Source of the DNA: Actinernus sp. WN-2022
Taxonomy: Eukaryota > Cnidaria > Anthozoa > Actiniaria > Actinernidae
Length of the DNA: 64,000 nucleotides
Reading direction: 5' to 3'
NCBI GenBank assembly: GCA_030867875.1
Contig: JAOWCC010000446.1
Span: 54,901 to 118,900, forward strand
Numbering within the stretch: the stretch's first letter is position 1; each line of letters starts with the position of its first letter. The notes beneath the pieces are model-generated. The model made no database searches and had not been told where the DNA came from. It saw nothing but the letters and a program-made list of their open reading frames with translations. Below are positions 1-13,700 of the stretch, in pieces. The position numbers and the translations under genes were made by a program.

Positions 1-189
1 CATTCCTGATTCCTGATTCCTGATTCATCATTCCTGATTCATCATTCCTGATTCATCATTCCTTATTCCTGATTCATCATTCCTGATTCCTGATTCCTGA
101 TTCATCATTCCTGATTCCTGATTCCTGATTCATCATTCCTGATTCATTATTCCTGATTCATCATTCATCATTCCTGATTCATCATTCCT

Positions 190-1020
190 GATTCCTGATT
201 CCTGATTCATCATTCCTGATTCATCATTCCTGATTCCTGATTCATCATTCATGATTCCTGATACATCATTCCTGATTCCTGATTCATCATTCCTGATTCC
301 TGATTCATCATTCCTGATTCATGATTCCTGATTCCTGATTCATCATTCCTGATTCCTGATTCATCATTGCTGATTCCTGATTCATCATTCATCATTCATC
401 ATTCCTGATTCCTGATTCATCATTCCTGATTCATCATTCATCATTCCTGATTCATCATTGCTGATTCCTGATTCATCATTCCTGATTCATCATTCCTGAT
501 TCATCATTCCTGATTCATCATTCATCATTCCTGATTCATCATTCCTGAATCATCATTCCTGATTCCTGATTCATCATTCCTGATTCCTGATTCATCATTC
601 CTGATTCCTGATTCCTGATTCATCATTCCTGATTCATCATTCCTGATTCCTGATTCATCATTCATGATTCCTGATACATCATTCCTGATTCCTGATTCAT
701 CATTCCTGATTCCTGATTCATCATTCCTGATTCATGATTCCTGATTCCTGATTCATCATTCCTGATTCCTGATTCATCATTGCTGATTCCTGATTCATCA
801 TTCATCATTCATCATTCCTGATTCCTGATTCATCATTCCTGATTCATCATTCATCATTCCTGATTCATCATTGCTGATTCCTGATTCATCATTCCTGATT
901 CATCATTCCTGATTCATCATTCCTGATTCATCATTCATCATTCCTGATTCATCATTCCTGAATCATCATTCCTGATTCCTGATTCATCATTCCTGATTCC
1001 TGATTCATCATTCCTGATTC
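190..1020. repeat. 413-bp tandem duplication within the heptamer array
   Basis: The landmark ATGATTCCTGATACATC at 251 recurs at 664, and the rare variant TTCCTGAATCATC at about 542 recurs at about 955. Both give an offset of 413 bp, which is 59 heptamers. Reading P/Q order outwards, the copies agree from about 190 to 602 and from about 603 to 1,015, then part where one copy continues with ATTCATC and the other with ATTGATCACTCC. It is a small local segmental duplication that keeps heptamer register. Boundaries are good to roughly one or two heptamers because the flanks are also repeats. Confidence 0.85.
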
Positions 1021-2136
1021 CTGATTGATCACTCCTGATTCCTGATTCCTGATTCCTGATTCATCATTCCTGATTCCTGATTCATCATTGCTGATTCCTG
1101 ATTCATCATTCATCATTCCTGATTCCTGATTCATCATTCCAGATTCATCATTGCTGATTCCTGATTCATCATTGCTGATTCCTGATTCATCATTCCTGAT
1201 TCATCATTCCTGATTCATCATTCATCATTCCTGATTCATCATTCCTTATTCCTGATTCATCATTCCTTATTCCTTATACCTGATTCATCATTCCTGATTC
1301 CTGATTCATCATTCATCATTCCTGATTCATCATTCATCATTCCTGATTCATCATTCCTTATTCCTGATTCATCATTCATCATTCCTGATTCATCATTCAT
1401 CATTCATCATTCCTGATTCCTGATTCATCATTCCTGATTCATCATTCCTCATTCCTGATTCATCATTGCTGATTCCTGATTCATCATTCCTGATTCATCA
1501 TTCCTGATTCATCATTCCTGATTCATCATTCATCATTCCTGATTCATCATTCCTGATTCCTGATTCATCATTCCTGATTCCTGATTCCTGATTCATCATT
1601 CCTGATTCATTATTCCTGATTCATCATTCATCATTCCTGATTCATCATTCCTGATTCCTGATTCCTGATTCATCATTCCTGATTCATCATTCCTGATTCC
1701 TGATTCATCATTCCTGATTCCTGATTCATCATTCCTGATTCCTGATTCATCATTCCTGATTCCTGATTCATCATTCCTGATTCATGATTCAACATTCCTG
1801 ATTCCTGATTCATCAATCCTCTTTCATGATTCATCATTCCTGATTCCTGATTCATCATTCCTGATTCCTGATTCATCATTCCTGATTCCTGATTCCTGAT
1901 TCATCATTCCTGATTCATCATTCCTGATTCATCATTCATCATTCCTGATTCATCATTCCTGATTCCTGATTCATCATTCATCATTCCTGATTCATCATTC
2001 ATCATTCCTGATTCGTCATTCATCATTCCTGATTCATCATTCCTGATTCATCATTCCTGATTCCTGATTCCTGATTCATCATTCCTGATTCATCATTCCT
2101 GATTCCTGATTCATCATTCCTGATTCCTGATTCACC

Positions 2137-5100
2137 ATTCCTGATTCCTGATTCATCATTCCTCTTTCCTGATTCATCATTCCTGATTCCTGATTCATCA
2201 TTCCTGATTCCTGATTCATCATTCCTCATTCCTGATTCATCAATCCTCATTCCTGATTCATCATTCCTCATTCCTGATTGAACATTCCTCTTTCCTGATT
2301 GATCATTCCTCATTCCTGATTCATCATTCCTGATTCCTGATTCATCATTCCTGATTCCTGATTGATCACTCCTGATTCCTGATTCCTGATTCCTGATTCA
2401 TCATTCCTGATTCCTGATTCATCATTGCTGATTCCTGATTCATCATTCATCATTCATCATTCCTGATTCCTGATTCATCATTCCTGATTCATCATTCATC
2501 ATTCCTGATTCATCATTGCTGATTCCTGATTCATCATTCCTGATTCATCATTCCTGATTCATCATTCCTGATTCATCATTCATCATTCCTGATTCATCAT
2601 TCCTTATTCCTGATTCATCATTCCTGATTCCTTATACCTGATTCATCATTCCTGATTCCTGATTCATCATTCATCATTCCTGATTCATCATTCATCATTC
2701 CTGATTCATCATTCCTTATTCCTGATTCATCATTCATCATTCCTGATTCATCATTGCTGATTCCTGATTCATCATTCCTGATTCATCATTCCTGATTCAT
2801 CATTCCTGATTCATCATTCATCATTCCTGATTCATCATTCCTGATTCCTGATTCATCATTCCTGATTCCTGATTCCTGATTCATCATTCCTGATTCATTA
2901 TTCCTGATTCATCATTCATCATTCCTGATTCATCATTCCTGATTCCTGATTCCTGATTCATCATTCCTGATTCATCATTCCTGATTCCTGATTCATCATT
3001 CATGATTCCTGATTCATCATTCCTGATTCCTGATTCATCATTCCTGATTCCTGATTCATCATTCCTGATTCATGATTCAACATTCCTGATTCCTGATTCA
3101 TCAATCCTCTTTCATGATTCATCATTCCTGATTCCTGATTCATCATTCCTGATTCCTGATTCATCATTCCTGATTCCTGATTCCTGATTCATCATTCCTG
3201 ATTCATCATTCCTGATTCATCATTCATCATTCCTGATTCATCATTCCTGATTCCTGATTCATCATTCATCATTCCTGATTCATCATTCATCATTCCTGAT
3301 TCGTCATTCATCATTCCTGATTCATCATTCCTGATTCATCATTCCTGATTCCTGATTCCTGATTCATCATTCCTGATTCATCATTCCTGATTCATCATTC
3401 ATCATTCATCATTCCTGATTCCTGATTCATCATTCCTGATTCATCATTCATCATTCCTGATTCATCATTCCTGATTCCTGATTCATCATTGCTGATTTCT
3501 GATTCATCATTCATCATACCTGATTCCTGATTCATCATTCCTGATTCATCATTCATCATTCCTGATTCCTGATTCATCATTCCTGATTCATCATTCATCA
3601 TTCCTGATTCATTATTCCTGAATCATCATTCCTGATTCCTGATTCATCATTCCTGATTCCTGATTCATCATTCCTGATTCCTGATTGATCACTCCTGATT
3701 CCTGATTCCTGATTCCTGATTCATCATTCCTGATTCATCATTCCTGATTCCTGATTCATCATTGCTGATTCCTGATTCATCATTCATCATTCCTGATTCC
3801 TGATTCATCATTCCTGATTCATCATTGCTGATTCCTGATTCATCATTGCTGATTCCTGATTCATCATTCCTGATTCATCATTCCTGATTCATCATTCCTG
3901 ATTCATCATTCATCATTCCTGATTCATCATTCCTTATTCCTGATTCATCATTCCTGATTCCTTTTTCCTGATTCATCATTCCTGATTCCTGATTCATCAT
4001 TCATCATTCCTGATTCGTCATTCATCATTCCTGATTCATCATTCCTGATTCCTGATTCCTGATTCATCATTCCTGATTCATCATTCCTGATTCATCATTC
4101 CTTATTCCTGATTCATCATTCCTGATTCCTGATTCCTGATTCATCATTCCTGATTCCTGATTCCTGATTCATCATTCCTGATTCATTATTCCTGATTCAT
4201 CATTCATCATTCCTGATTCATCATTCCTGATTCCTGATTCCTGATTCATCATTCCTGATTCATCATTCCTGATTCCTGATTCATCATTCATGATTCCTGA
4301 TACATCATTCCTGATTCCTGATTCATCATTCCTGATTCCTGATTCATCATTCCTGATTCATGATTCAACATTCCTGATTCCTGATTCATCAATCCCCTTT
4401 CATGATTCATCATTCCTGATTCCTGATTCATCATTCCTGATTCCTGATTCATCATTGCTGATTCCTGATTCCTGATTCATCATTCATCATTCATCATTCC
4501 TGATTCCTGATTCCTGATTCATCATTCCTGATTCATCATTCATCATTCCTGATTCATCAATCCTCATTCCTGATTCATCATTCCTGATTCCTGATTGAAC
4601 ATTCCTCTTTCCTGATTGATCATTCCTCATTCCTGATTCATCATTCCTCATTCCTGATTCATCATTCCTGATTCCTGATTGATCACTCCTGATTCCTGAT
4701 TCCTGATTCCTGATTCATCATTCCTGATTCCTGATTCATCATTGCTGATTCCTGATTCATCATTCATCATTCATCATTCCTGATTCCTGATTCATCATTC
4801 CTGATTCATCATTCATCATTCCTGATTCATCATTGCTGATTCCTGATTCATCATTCCTGATTCATCATTCCTGATTCATCATTCCTGATTCATCATTCAT
4901 CATTCCTGATTCATCATTCCTTATTCCTGATTCATCATTCCTCTTTCCTGATTCATCATTCCTGATTCCTGATTCATCATTCCTGATTCCTGATTCATCA
5001 TTCCTCATTCCTGATTCATCAATCCTCATTCCTGATTCATCATTCCTGATTCCTGATTGATCATTCCTCTTTCCTGATTGATCATTCCTCATTCCTGATT

Positions 5101-6520
5101 CATCATTCCTGATTCTTGATTCATCATTCCTGATTCCTGATTGATCATTCCTCTTTCCTGATTGATCATTCCTCATTCCTGATTCATCATTCCTGATTCC
5201 TGATTCATCATTGCTGATTCCTGATTCATCATTCATCATTCCTGATTCCTGATTCATCATTCCTGATTCATCATTCATCATTCCTGATTCATCATTGCTG
5301 ATTCCTGATTCATCATTCCTGATTCATCATTCCTGATTCATCATTCATCATTCCTGATTCATCATTCATCATTCCTGATTCATCATTCCTTATTCCTGAT
5401 TCCTGATTCATCATTCCTGATTCCTGATTCCTGATTCATCATTCATCATTCCTGATTCGTCATTCATCATTCCTGATTCATCATTCCTGATTCCTGATTC
5501 ATCATTCCTGATTCCTGATTCCTGATTCATCATTCCTGATTCATTATTCCTGATTCCTGATTCCTGATTCATCATTCATCATTCCTGATTCGTCATTCAT
5601 CATTCCTGATTCATCATTCCTGATTCCTGATTCATCATTCCTGATTCCTGATTCCTGATTCATCATTCCTGATTCATTATTCCTGATTCCTGATTCATCA
5701 TTCCTGATTCCTGATTCCTGATTCATCATTCCTGATTCCTGATTCCTGATTCATCATTCCTGATTCATTATTCCTGATTCATCATTCCTGATTCCTGATT
5801 CATCATTCCTGATTCCTGATTCACCATTCCTGATTCCTGATTCATCATTCCTCTTTCCTGATTCATCATTCCTGATTCCTGATTCATCATTCCTGATTCC
5901 TGATTCATCATTCCTCATTCCTGATTCATCAATCCTCATTCCTGATTCATCATTCCTGATTCCTGATTGATCACTCCTGATTCCTGATTCCTGATTCCTG
6001 ATTGATCATTCCTGATTTATCATTCCTGATTCCTGATTCATCATTGCTGATTCCTGATTCATCATTCATCATTCCTGATTCCTGATTCATCATTCCTGAT
6101 TCATCATTCATCATTCCTGATTCATCATTTCTGATTCCTGATTCATCATTCCTGATTCATCATTCCTTATTCCTGATTCATCATTCCTGATTGCTTATAC
6201 CTGATTCATCATTCCTGATTCCTGATTCATCATTCATCATTCCTTATTCGTCATTCATCATTCCTGATTCATCATTCCTGATTCCTGATTCCTGATTCAC
6301 CATTCCTGATTCATCATTCATCATTCCTGATTCATCATTCCTTATTCCTGATTCATCATTCCTGATTCCTGATTCCTGATTCATCATTCCTGATTCCTGA
6401 TTCCTGATTCATCATTCCTGATTCATTATTCCTGATTCATCATTCATCATTCCTGATTCATCATTCCTGATTCCTGATTCCTGATTCATCATTCCTGATT
6501 CATCATTCCTGATTCCTGAT
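2137..6520. repeat. Segment with copies at about 16.9-21.2 kb and 22.1-26.5 kb
   Basis: A roughly 4.3-kb stretch whose order of variant heptamers is reproduced 14,741 bp downstream (14,762 after a 21-bp insertion near 20,037) and again 20,031 bp downstream. Shared markers in order include ATTCATGATTCAACATTCC, an ATTGCTGATTTC variant, CCCCTTTC, the run of CTCTTTCC plus ATTGATCATTCC variants, and ATTTATC near 6,015. The copy near 21 kb shares the private variant TTGCTTATACC with this one (about 6,190 and 20,952), whereas the third copy has TTCCTTATACC. This gives a partial branching order. The left limit is where the first two copies stop agreeing, about 2,137 and 16,878. Confidence 0.82.
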
Positions 6521-7699
6521 TCATCATTCATGATTCCTGATTGATCATTCCTCTTTCCTGATTGATCATTCCTCATTCCTGATTCATCATTGCTGATTCC
6601 TGATTCATCATTGCTGATTCCTGATTCATCATTCATCATTCCTGATTCCTGATTCATCATTCCTGATTCATCATTCATCATTCCTGATTCATCATTGCTG
6701 ATTCCTGATTCATCATTCCTGATTCATCATTCCTGATTCATCATTCATCATTCCTGATTCATCATTCATCATTCCTGATTCATCATTCCTTATTCCAGAT
6801 TCCTGATTCATCATTCCTGATTCCTGATTCATCATTCATCATTCCTGATTCGTCATTCATCATTCCTGATTCATCATTCCTGATTCCTGATTCCTGATTC
6901 ATCATTCCTGATTCCTGATTCCTGATTCATCATTCCTGATTCCTGATTCCTGATTCATCATTCCTGATTCATTATTCCTGATTCCTGATTCATCATTCCT
7001 GATTCCTGATTCCTGATTTATCATTCCTGATTCCTGATTCCTGATTCATCATTCCTGATTCATTATTCCTGATTCATCATTCCTGATTCCTGATTCATCA
7101 TTCCTGATTCCTGATTCACCATTCCTGATTCCTGATTCATCATTCCTCTTTCCTGATTCATCATTCCTGATTCCTGATTCATCATTCCTGATTCCTGATT
7201 CATCATTCCTCATTCCTGATTCATCAATCCTCATTCCTGATTCATCATTCCTGATTCCTGATTGATCACTCCTGATTCCTGATTCCTGATTCCTGATTCA
7301 TCATTCCTAATTCCTGATTCATCATTGCTGATTCCTGATTCATCATTCATCATTCATCATTCCTGATTCCTGATTCATCATTCCTGATTCATCATTCATC
7401 ATTCCTGATTCATCATTGCTGATTCCTGATTCATCATTCCTGATTCATCATTCCTTATTCCTGATTCATCATTCCTGATTCCTTATACCTGATTCATCAT
7501 TCCTGATTCCTGATTCATCATTCATCATTCCTGATTCGTCATTCATCATTCCTGATTCATCATTCCTGATTCCTGATTCCTGATTCACCATTCCTGATTC
7601 ATCATTCATCATTCCTGATTCATCATTCCTTATTCCTGATTCATCATTCCTGATTCCTGATTCCTGATTCATCATTCCTGATTCCTGATTCCTGATTCA

Positions 7700-9240
7700 T
7701 CATTCCTGATTCATTATTCCTGATTCATCATTCATCATTCCTGATTCATCATTCCTGATTCCTGATTCCTGATTCATCATTCCTGATTCATCATTCCTGA
7801 TTCCTGATTCATCATTCATGATTCCTGATTCATCATTCCTGATTCCTGATTCATCATTCCTGATTCCTGATTCATCATTCCTCTTTCCTGATTCATCATT
7901 CCTGATTCCTGATTCATCATTCCTGATTCCTGATTCATCATTCCTCATTCCTGATTCATCAATCCTCATTCCTGATTCATCATTCCTGATTCCTGATTGA
8001 TCATTCCTCTTTCCTGATTGATCATTCCTCATTCCTGATTCATCATTCCTGATTCCTGATTCATCATTCCTGATTCCTGATTGATCACTCCTGATTCCTG
8101 ATTCCTGATTCCTGATTCATCATTCCTGATTCATCATTCCTGATTCCTGATTCATCATTGCTGATTCCTGATTCATCATTCATCATTCATCATTCCTGAT
8201 TCCTGATTCATCATTCCTGATTCATCATTCATCATTCCTGATTCATCATTGCTGATTCCTGATTCATCATTCCTGATTCATCATTCCTGATTCATCATTC
8301 ATCATTCCTGATTCATCATTCATCATTCCTGATTCATCATTCATCATTCCTGATTCATCATTCCTTATTCCTGATTCATCATTCCTGATTCCTTATTCCT
8401 GATTCATCATTCCTGATTCCTGATTCATCATTCATCATTCCTGATTCGTCATTCATCATTCCTGATTCATCATTCCTGATTCATCATTCCTGATTCCTGA
8501 TTCCTGATTCATCATTCCTGATTCATCATTCCTGATTCATTATTCCTGATTCATCATTCCTCATTCCTGATTCATCATTCCTGATTCCTGATTCCTGATT
8601 CATCATTCCTGATTCCTGATTCATCATTCATGATTCCTGATTCATCATTCCTGATTCCTGATTCATCATTCCTGATTCCTGATTCACCATTCCTGATTCC
8701 TGATTCATCATTCCTCTTTCCTGATTCATCATTCCTGATTCCTGATTCATCATTCCTGATTCCTGATTCATCATTCCTCATTCCTGATTCATCAATCCTC
8801 ATTCCTGATTCATCATTCCTGATTCCTGATTGAACATTCCTCTTTCCTGAGTGATCATTCCTCATTCCTGATTCATCATTCCTGATTCCTGATTCATCAT
8901 TCCTGATTCCTGATTGATCACTCCTGATTCCTGATTCCTGATTCCTGATTCATCATTCCTGATTCCTGATTCATCATTGCTGATTCCTGATTCATCATTC
9001 ATCATTCATCATTCCTGATTCCTGATTCATCATTCCTGATTCATCATTCATCATTCCTGATTCATCATTGCTGATTCCTGATTCATCATTCCTGATTCAT
9101 CATTCCTGATTCATCATTCCTGATTCATCATTTATCATTCCTGATTCATCATTCCTTATTCCTGATTCATCATTCCTGATTCCTTATACCTGATTCATCA
9201 TTCCTGATTCCTGATTCAACGTTCATCATTCCTGATTCAT
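7700..9240. repeat. Segment copied at 29.2-30.7 kb (offset 21,480)
   Basis: The variant order here recurs 21,480 bp downstream. It includes ATTCATG followed by a P/Q run, CTCTTTCC, ATTCACC, CAATCCTC, ATTGAACATTCCTC and ATTGATCACTCC. The part 7,700-8,030 also recurs near 33,268 and 35,235, and the part 8,575-8,865 near 36,089. Small differences between copies include TGAGTGATC near 8,850 against TGATTGATC near 30,330, and ATTTATC near 9,130 against ATTCATC. This shows independent point mutation after copying. The limits are approximate. Confidence 0.8.
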
Positions 9241-9299
9241 CATTCATCATTCCTGATTCATCATTCCTTATTCCTGATTCATCATTCCTGATTCCTGAT

Positions 9300-12100
9300 T
9301 CCTGATTCATCATTCCTGATTCCTGATTCCTGATTCATCATTCCTGATTCATTATTCCTGATTCATCATTCATCATTCCTGATTCATCATTCCTGATTCC
9401 TGATTCCTGATTCATCATTCCTGATTCATCATTCCTGATTCCTGATTCATCATTCATGATTCCTGATTCGTCATTCATCATTCCTGATTCATCATTCCTG
9501 ATTCCTGATTCCTGATTCATCATTCCTGATTCATCATTCCTGATTCATCATTCCTTATTCCTGATTCATCATTCCTGATTCCTGATTCCTGATTCATCAT
9601 TCCTGATTCCTGATTCCTGATTCATCTTTCCTGATTCATTATTCCTGATTCATCATTCATCATTCCTGATTCATCATTCCTGATTCCTGATTCCTGATTC
9701 ATCATTCCTGATTCATCATTCCTGATTCCTGATTCATCATTCATGATTCCTGATACATCATTCCTGATTCCTGATTCATCATTCCTGATTCCTGATTCAT
9801 CATTCCTGATTCATGATTCCTGATTCCTGATTCATCATTCCTGATTCCTGATTCATCATTGCTGATTCCTGATTCATCATTCATCATTCATCATTCCTGA
9901 TTCCTGATTCATCATTCCTGATTCATCATTCATCATTCCTGATTCATCATTGCTGATTCCTGATTCATCATTCCTGATTCATCATTCCTGATTCATCATT
10001 CCTGATTCATCATTCATCATTCCTGATTCATCATTCCTTATTCCTGATTCATCATTCCTGATTCCTTATACCTGATTCATCATTCCTGATTCCTGATTCA
10101 TCATTCATCATTCCTGATTCATCATTCATCATTCCTGATTCATCATTCCTTATTCCTGATTCATCATTCCTGATTCCTGATTCCTGATTCATCATTCCTG
10201 ATTCCTGATTCCTGATTCATCATTCCTGATTCATTATTCCTGATTCATCATTCATCATTCCTGATTCATCATTCCTGATTCCTGATTCATCATTCATGAT
10301 TCCTGATTCATCATTCCTGATTCCTGATTCATCATTCCTGATTCATTATTCATGATTCATCATTCATCATTCCTGATTCATCATTCCTGATTCCTGATTC
10401 CTGATTCATCATTCCTGATTCATCATTCCTGATTCCTGATTCATCATTCATGATTCCTGATTCGTCATTCATCATTCCTGATTCATCATTCCTGATTCCT
10501 GATTCCTGATTCATCATTCCTGATTCATCATTCCTGATTCATCATTCCTTATTCCTGATTCATCATTCCTGATTCCTGATTCCTGATTCATCATTCCTGA
10601 TTCCTGATTCCTGATTCATCATTCCTGATTCATTATTCCTGATTCATCATTCATCATTCCTGATTCATCATTCCTGATTCCTGATTCCTGATTCATCATT
10701 CCTGATTCATCATTCCTGATTCCTGATTCATCATTCATGATTCCTGATACATCATTCCTGATTCCTGATTCATCATTCCTGATTCCTGATTCATCATTCC
10801 TGATTCATGATTCCTGATTCCTGATTCATCATTCCTGATTCCTGATTCATCATTGCTGATTCCTGATTCATCATTCATCATTCATCATTCCTGATTCCTG
10901 ATTCATCATTCCTGATTCATCATTCATCATTCCTGATTCATCATTGCTGATTCCTGATTCATCATTCCTGATTCATCATTCCTGATTCATCATTCCTGAT
11001 TCATCATTCATCATTCCTGATTCATCATTCCTTATTCCTGATTCATCATTCCTGATTCCTTATACCTGATTCATCATTCCTGATTCCTGATTCATCATTC
11101 ATCATTCCTGATTCATCATTCATCATTCCTGATTCATCATTCCTTATTCCTGATTCATCATTCCTGATTCCTGATTCCTGATTCATCATTCCTGATTCCT
11201 GATTCCTGATTCATCATTCCTGATTCATTATTCCTGATTCATCATTCATCATTCCTGATTCATCATTCCTGATTCCTGATTCATCATTCATGATTCCTGA
11301 TTCATCATTCCTGATTCATCATTCCTGATTCCTGATTCATCATTCCTGATTCATGATTCAACATTCCTGATTCCTGATTCATCAATCCTCTTTCATGATT
11401 CATCATTCCTGATTCCTGATTCATCATTCCTGATTCCTGATTCATCATTCCTGATTCCTGATTCCTGATTCATCATTCCTGATTCATCATTCATCATTCC
11501 TGATTCATCATTCCTGATTCCTGATTCATCATTCATCATTCCTGATTCATCATTCATCATTCCTGATTCATCATTCCTGATTCCTGATTCATCATTCATG
11601 ATTCCTGATACATCATTCCTGATTCCTGATTCATCATTCCTGATTCCTGATTCATCATTCCTGATTCATGATTCCTGATTCCTGATTCATCATTCCTGAT
11701 TCCTGATTCATCATTGCTGATTCCTGATTCATCATTCATCATTCATCATTCCTGATTCCTGATTCATCATTCCTGATTCATCATTCATCATTCCTGATTC
11801 ATCATTGCTGATTCCTGATTCATCATTCCTGATTCATCATTCCTGATTCATCATTCCTGATTCATCATTCATCATTCCTGATTCATCATTCCTTATTCCT
11901 GATTCATCATTCCTGATTCCTTATACCTGATTCATCATTCCTGATTCCTGATTCATCATTCATCATTCCTGATTCATCATTCATCATTCCTGATTCATCA
12001 TTCCTTATTCCTGATTCATCATTCCTGATTCCTGATTCCTGATTCATCATTCCTGATTCCTGATTCCTGATTCATCATTCCTGATTCATTATTCCTGATT
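9300..12100. repeat. Three tandem copies of a 0.86-0.99-kb higher-order unit
   Basis: The landmark ATGATTCCTGATACATC occurs at 9,743, 10,737 and 11,598, spaced 994 and 861 bp (142 and 123 heptamers). After each copy the same series follows: ATTCATG, P-P-Q runs, ATTGCTG, triple Q, a second ATTGCTG, TTCCTTATTCC, TTCCTTATACC, then ATTCATT. The 133-bp difference in length is a whole number of heptamers (19), so copies differ by unit gain or loss and not by random indels. The local order suggests repeated unequal exchange in this interval. Confidence 0.83.
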
Positions 12101-13700
12101 CATCATTCATCATTCCTGATTCATCATTCCTGATTCCTGATTCATCATTCATGATTCCTGATTCATCATTCCTGATTCCTGATTCATCATTCCTGATTCC
12201 TGATTCATCATTCCTGATTCATGATTCAACATTCCTGATTCCTGATTCATCAATCCTCTTTCATGATTCATCATTCCTGATTCCTGATTCATCATTCCTG
12301 ATTCCTGATTCATCATTCCTGATTCCTGATTCCTGATTCATCATTCCTGATTCATCATTCATCATTCCTGATTCATCATTCCTGATTCCTGATTCATCAT
12401 TCATCATTCCTGATTCATCATTCATCATTCCTGATTCGTCATTCATCATTCCTGATTCATCATTCCTGATTCATCATTCCTGATTCCTGATTCCTGATTC
12501 ATCATTCCTGATTCATCATTCCTGATTCATCATTCATCATTCATCATTCCTGATTCCTGATTCATCATTCCTGATTCATCATTCATCATTCCTGATTCAT
12601 CATTCCTGATTCCTGATTCATCATTGCTGATTTCTGATTCATCATTCATCATACCTGATTCCTGATTCATCATTCCTGATTCATCATTCATCATTCCTGA
12701 TTCCTGATTCATCATTCCTGATTCATCATTCATCATTCCTGATTCATCATTCCTGAATCATCATTCCTGATTCCTGATTCATCATTCCTGATTCCTGATT
12801 CATCATTCCTGATTCCTGATTGATCACTCCTGATTCCTGATTCCTGATTCCTGATTCATCATTCCTGATTCATCATTCCTGATTCCTGATTCATCATTGC
12901 TGATTCCTGATTCATCATTCATCATTCCTGATTCCTGATTCATCATTCCAGATTCATCATTGCTGATTCCTGATTCATCATTGCTGATTCCTGATTCATC
13001 ATTCCTGATTCATCATTCCTGATTCATCATTCCTGATTCATCATTCATCATTCCTGATTCATCATTCCTTATTCCTGATTCATCATTCCTGATTCCTTTT
13101 TCCTGATTCATCATTCCTGATTCCTGATTCATCATTCATCATTCCTGATTCGTCATTCATCATTCCTGATTCATCATTCCTGATTCCTGATTCCTGATTC
13201 ATCATTCCTGATTCATCATTCCTGATTCATCATTCCTTATTCCTGATTCATCATTCCTGATTCCTGATTCCTGATTCATCATTCCTGATTCCTGATTCCT
13301 GATTCATCATTCCTGATTCATTATTCCTGATTCATCATTCATCATTCCTGATTCATCATTCCTGATTCCTGATTCCTGATTCATCATTCCTGATTCATCA
13401 TTCCTGATTCCTGATTCATCATTCATGATTCCTGATACATCATTCCTGATTCCTGATTCATCATTCCTGATTCCTGATTCATCATTCCTGATTCATGATT
13501 CAACATTCCTGATTCCTGATTCATCAATCCCCTTTCATGATTCATCATTCCTGATTCCTGATTCATCATTCCTGATTCCTGATTCATCATTGCTGATTCC
13601 TGATTCCTGATTCATCATTCATCATTCATCATTCCTGATTCCTGATTCCTGATTCATCATTCCTGATTCATCATTCATCATTCCTGATTCATCAATCCTC
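12000..13700. repeat. Copy of the 2.9-4.6-kb segment (offset 9,135)
   Basis: Variant order around 12,530-13,610 matches 3,395-4,475 at exactly 9,135 bp (1,305 heptamers); slightly further left the offset is 9,149 (two heptamers more). Shared rare words include ATTTCTG, CATCATACC, TTCCTGAATC, TTCCTTTTTCC and CCCCTTTC. The private word CCAGATTC near 12,950 also occurs near 1,140, 14,102 and 15,881, which shows that exchange also mixed segments of different origin. No non-repeat sequence is present. Confidence 0.8.

Noticed and set aside
4865..5281. A repetitive 138-residue protein, and the many similar 60-141-residue frames on both strands
   Set aside because: All translate to the same cyclic heptapeptides in any frame, overlap frames on the opposite strand, and stop when the P/Q phase changes. 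There is no ribosome site, promoter, splice signal or unique domain.
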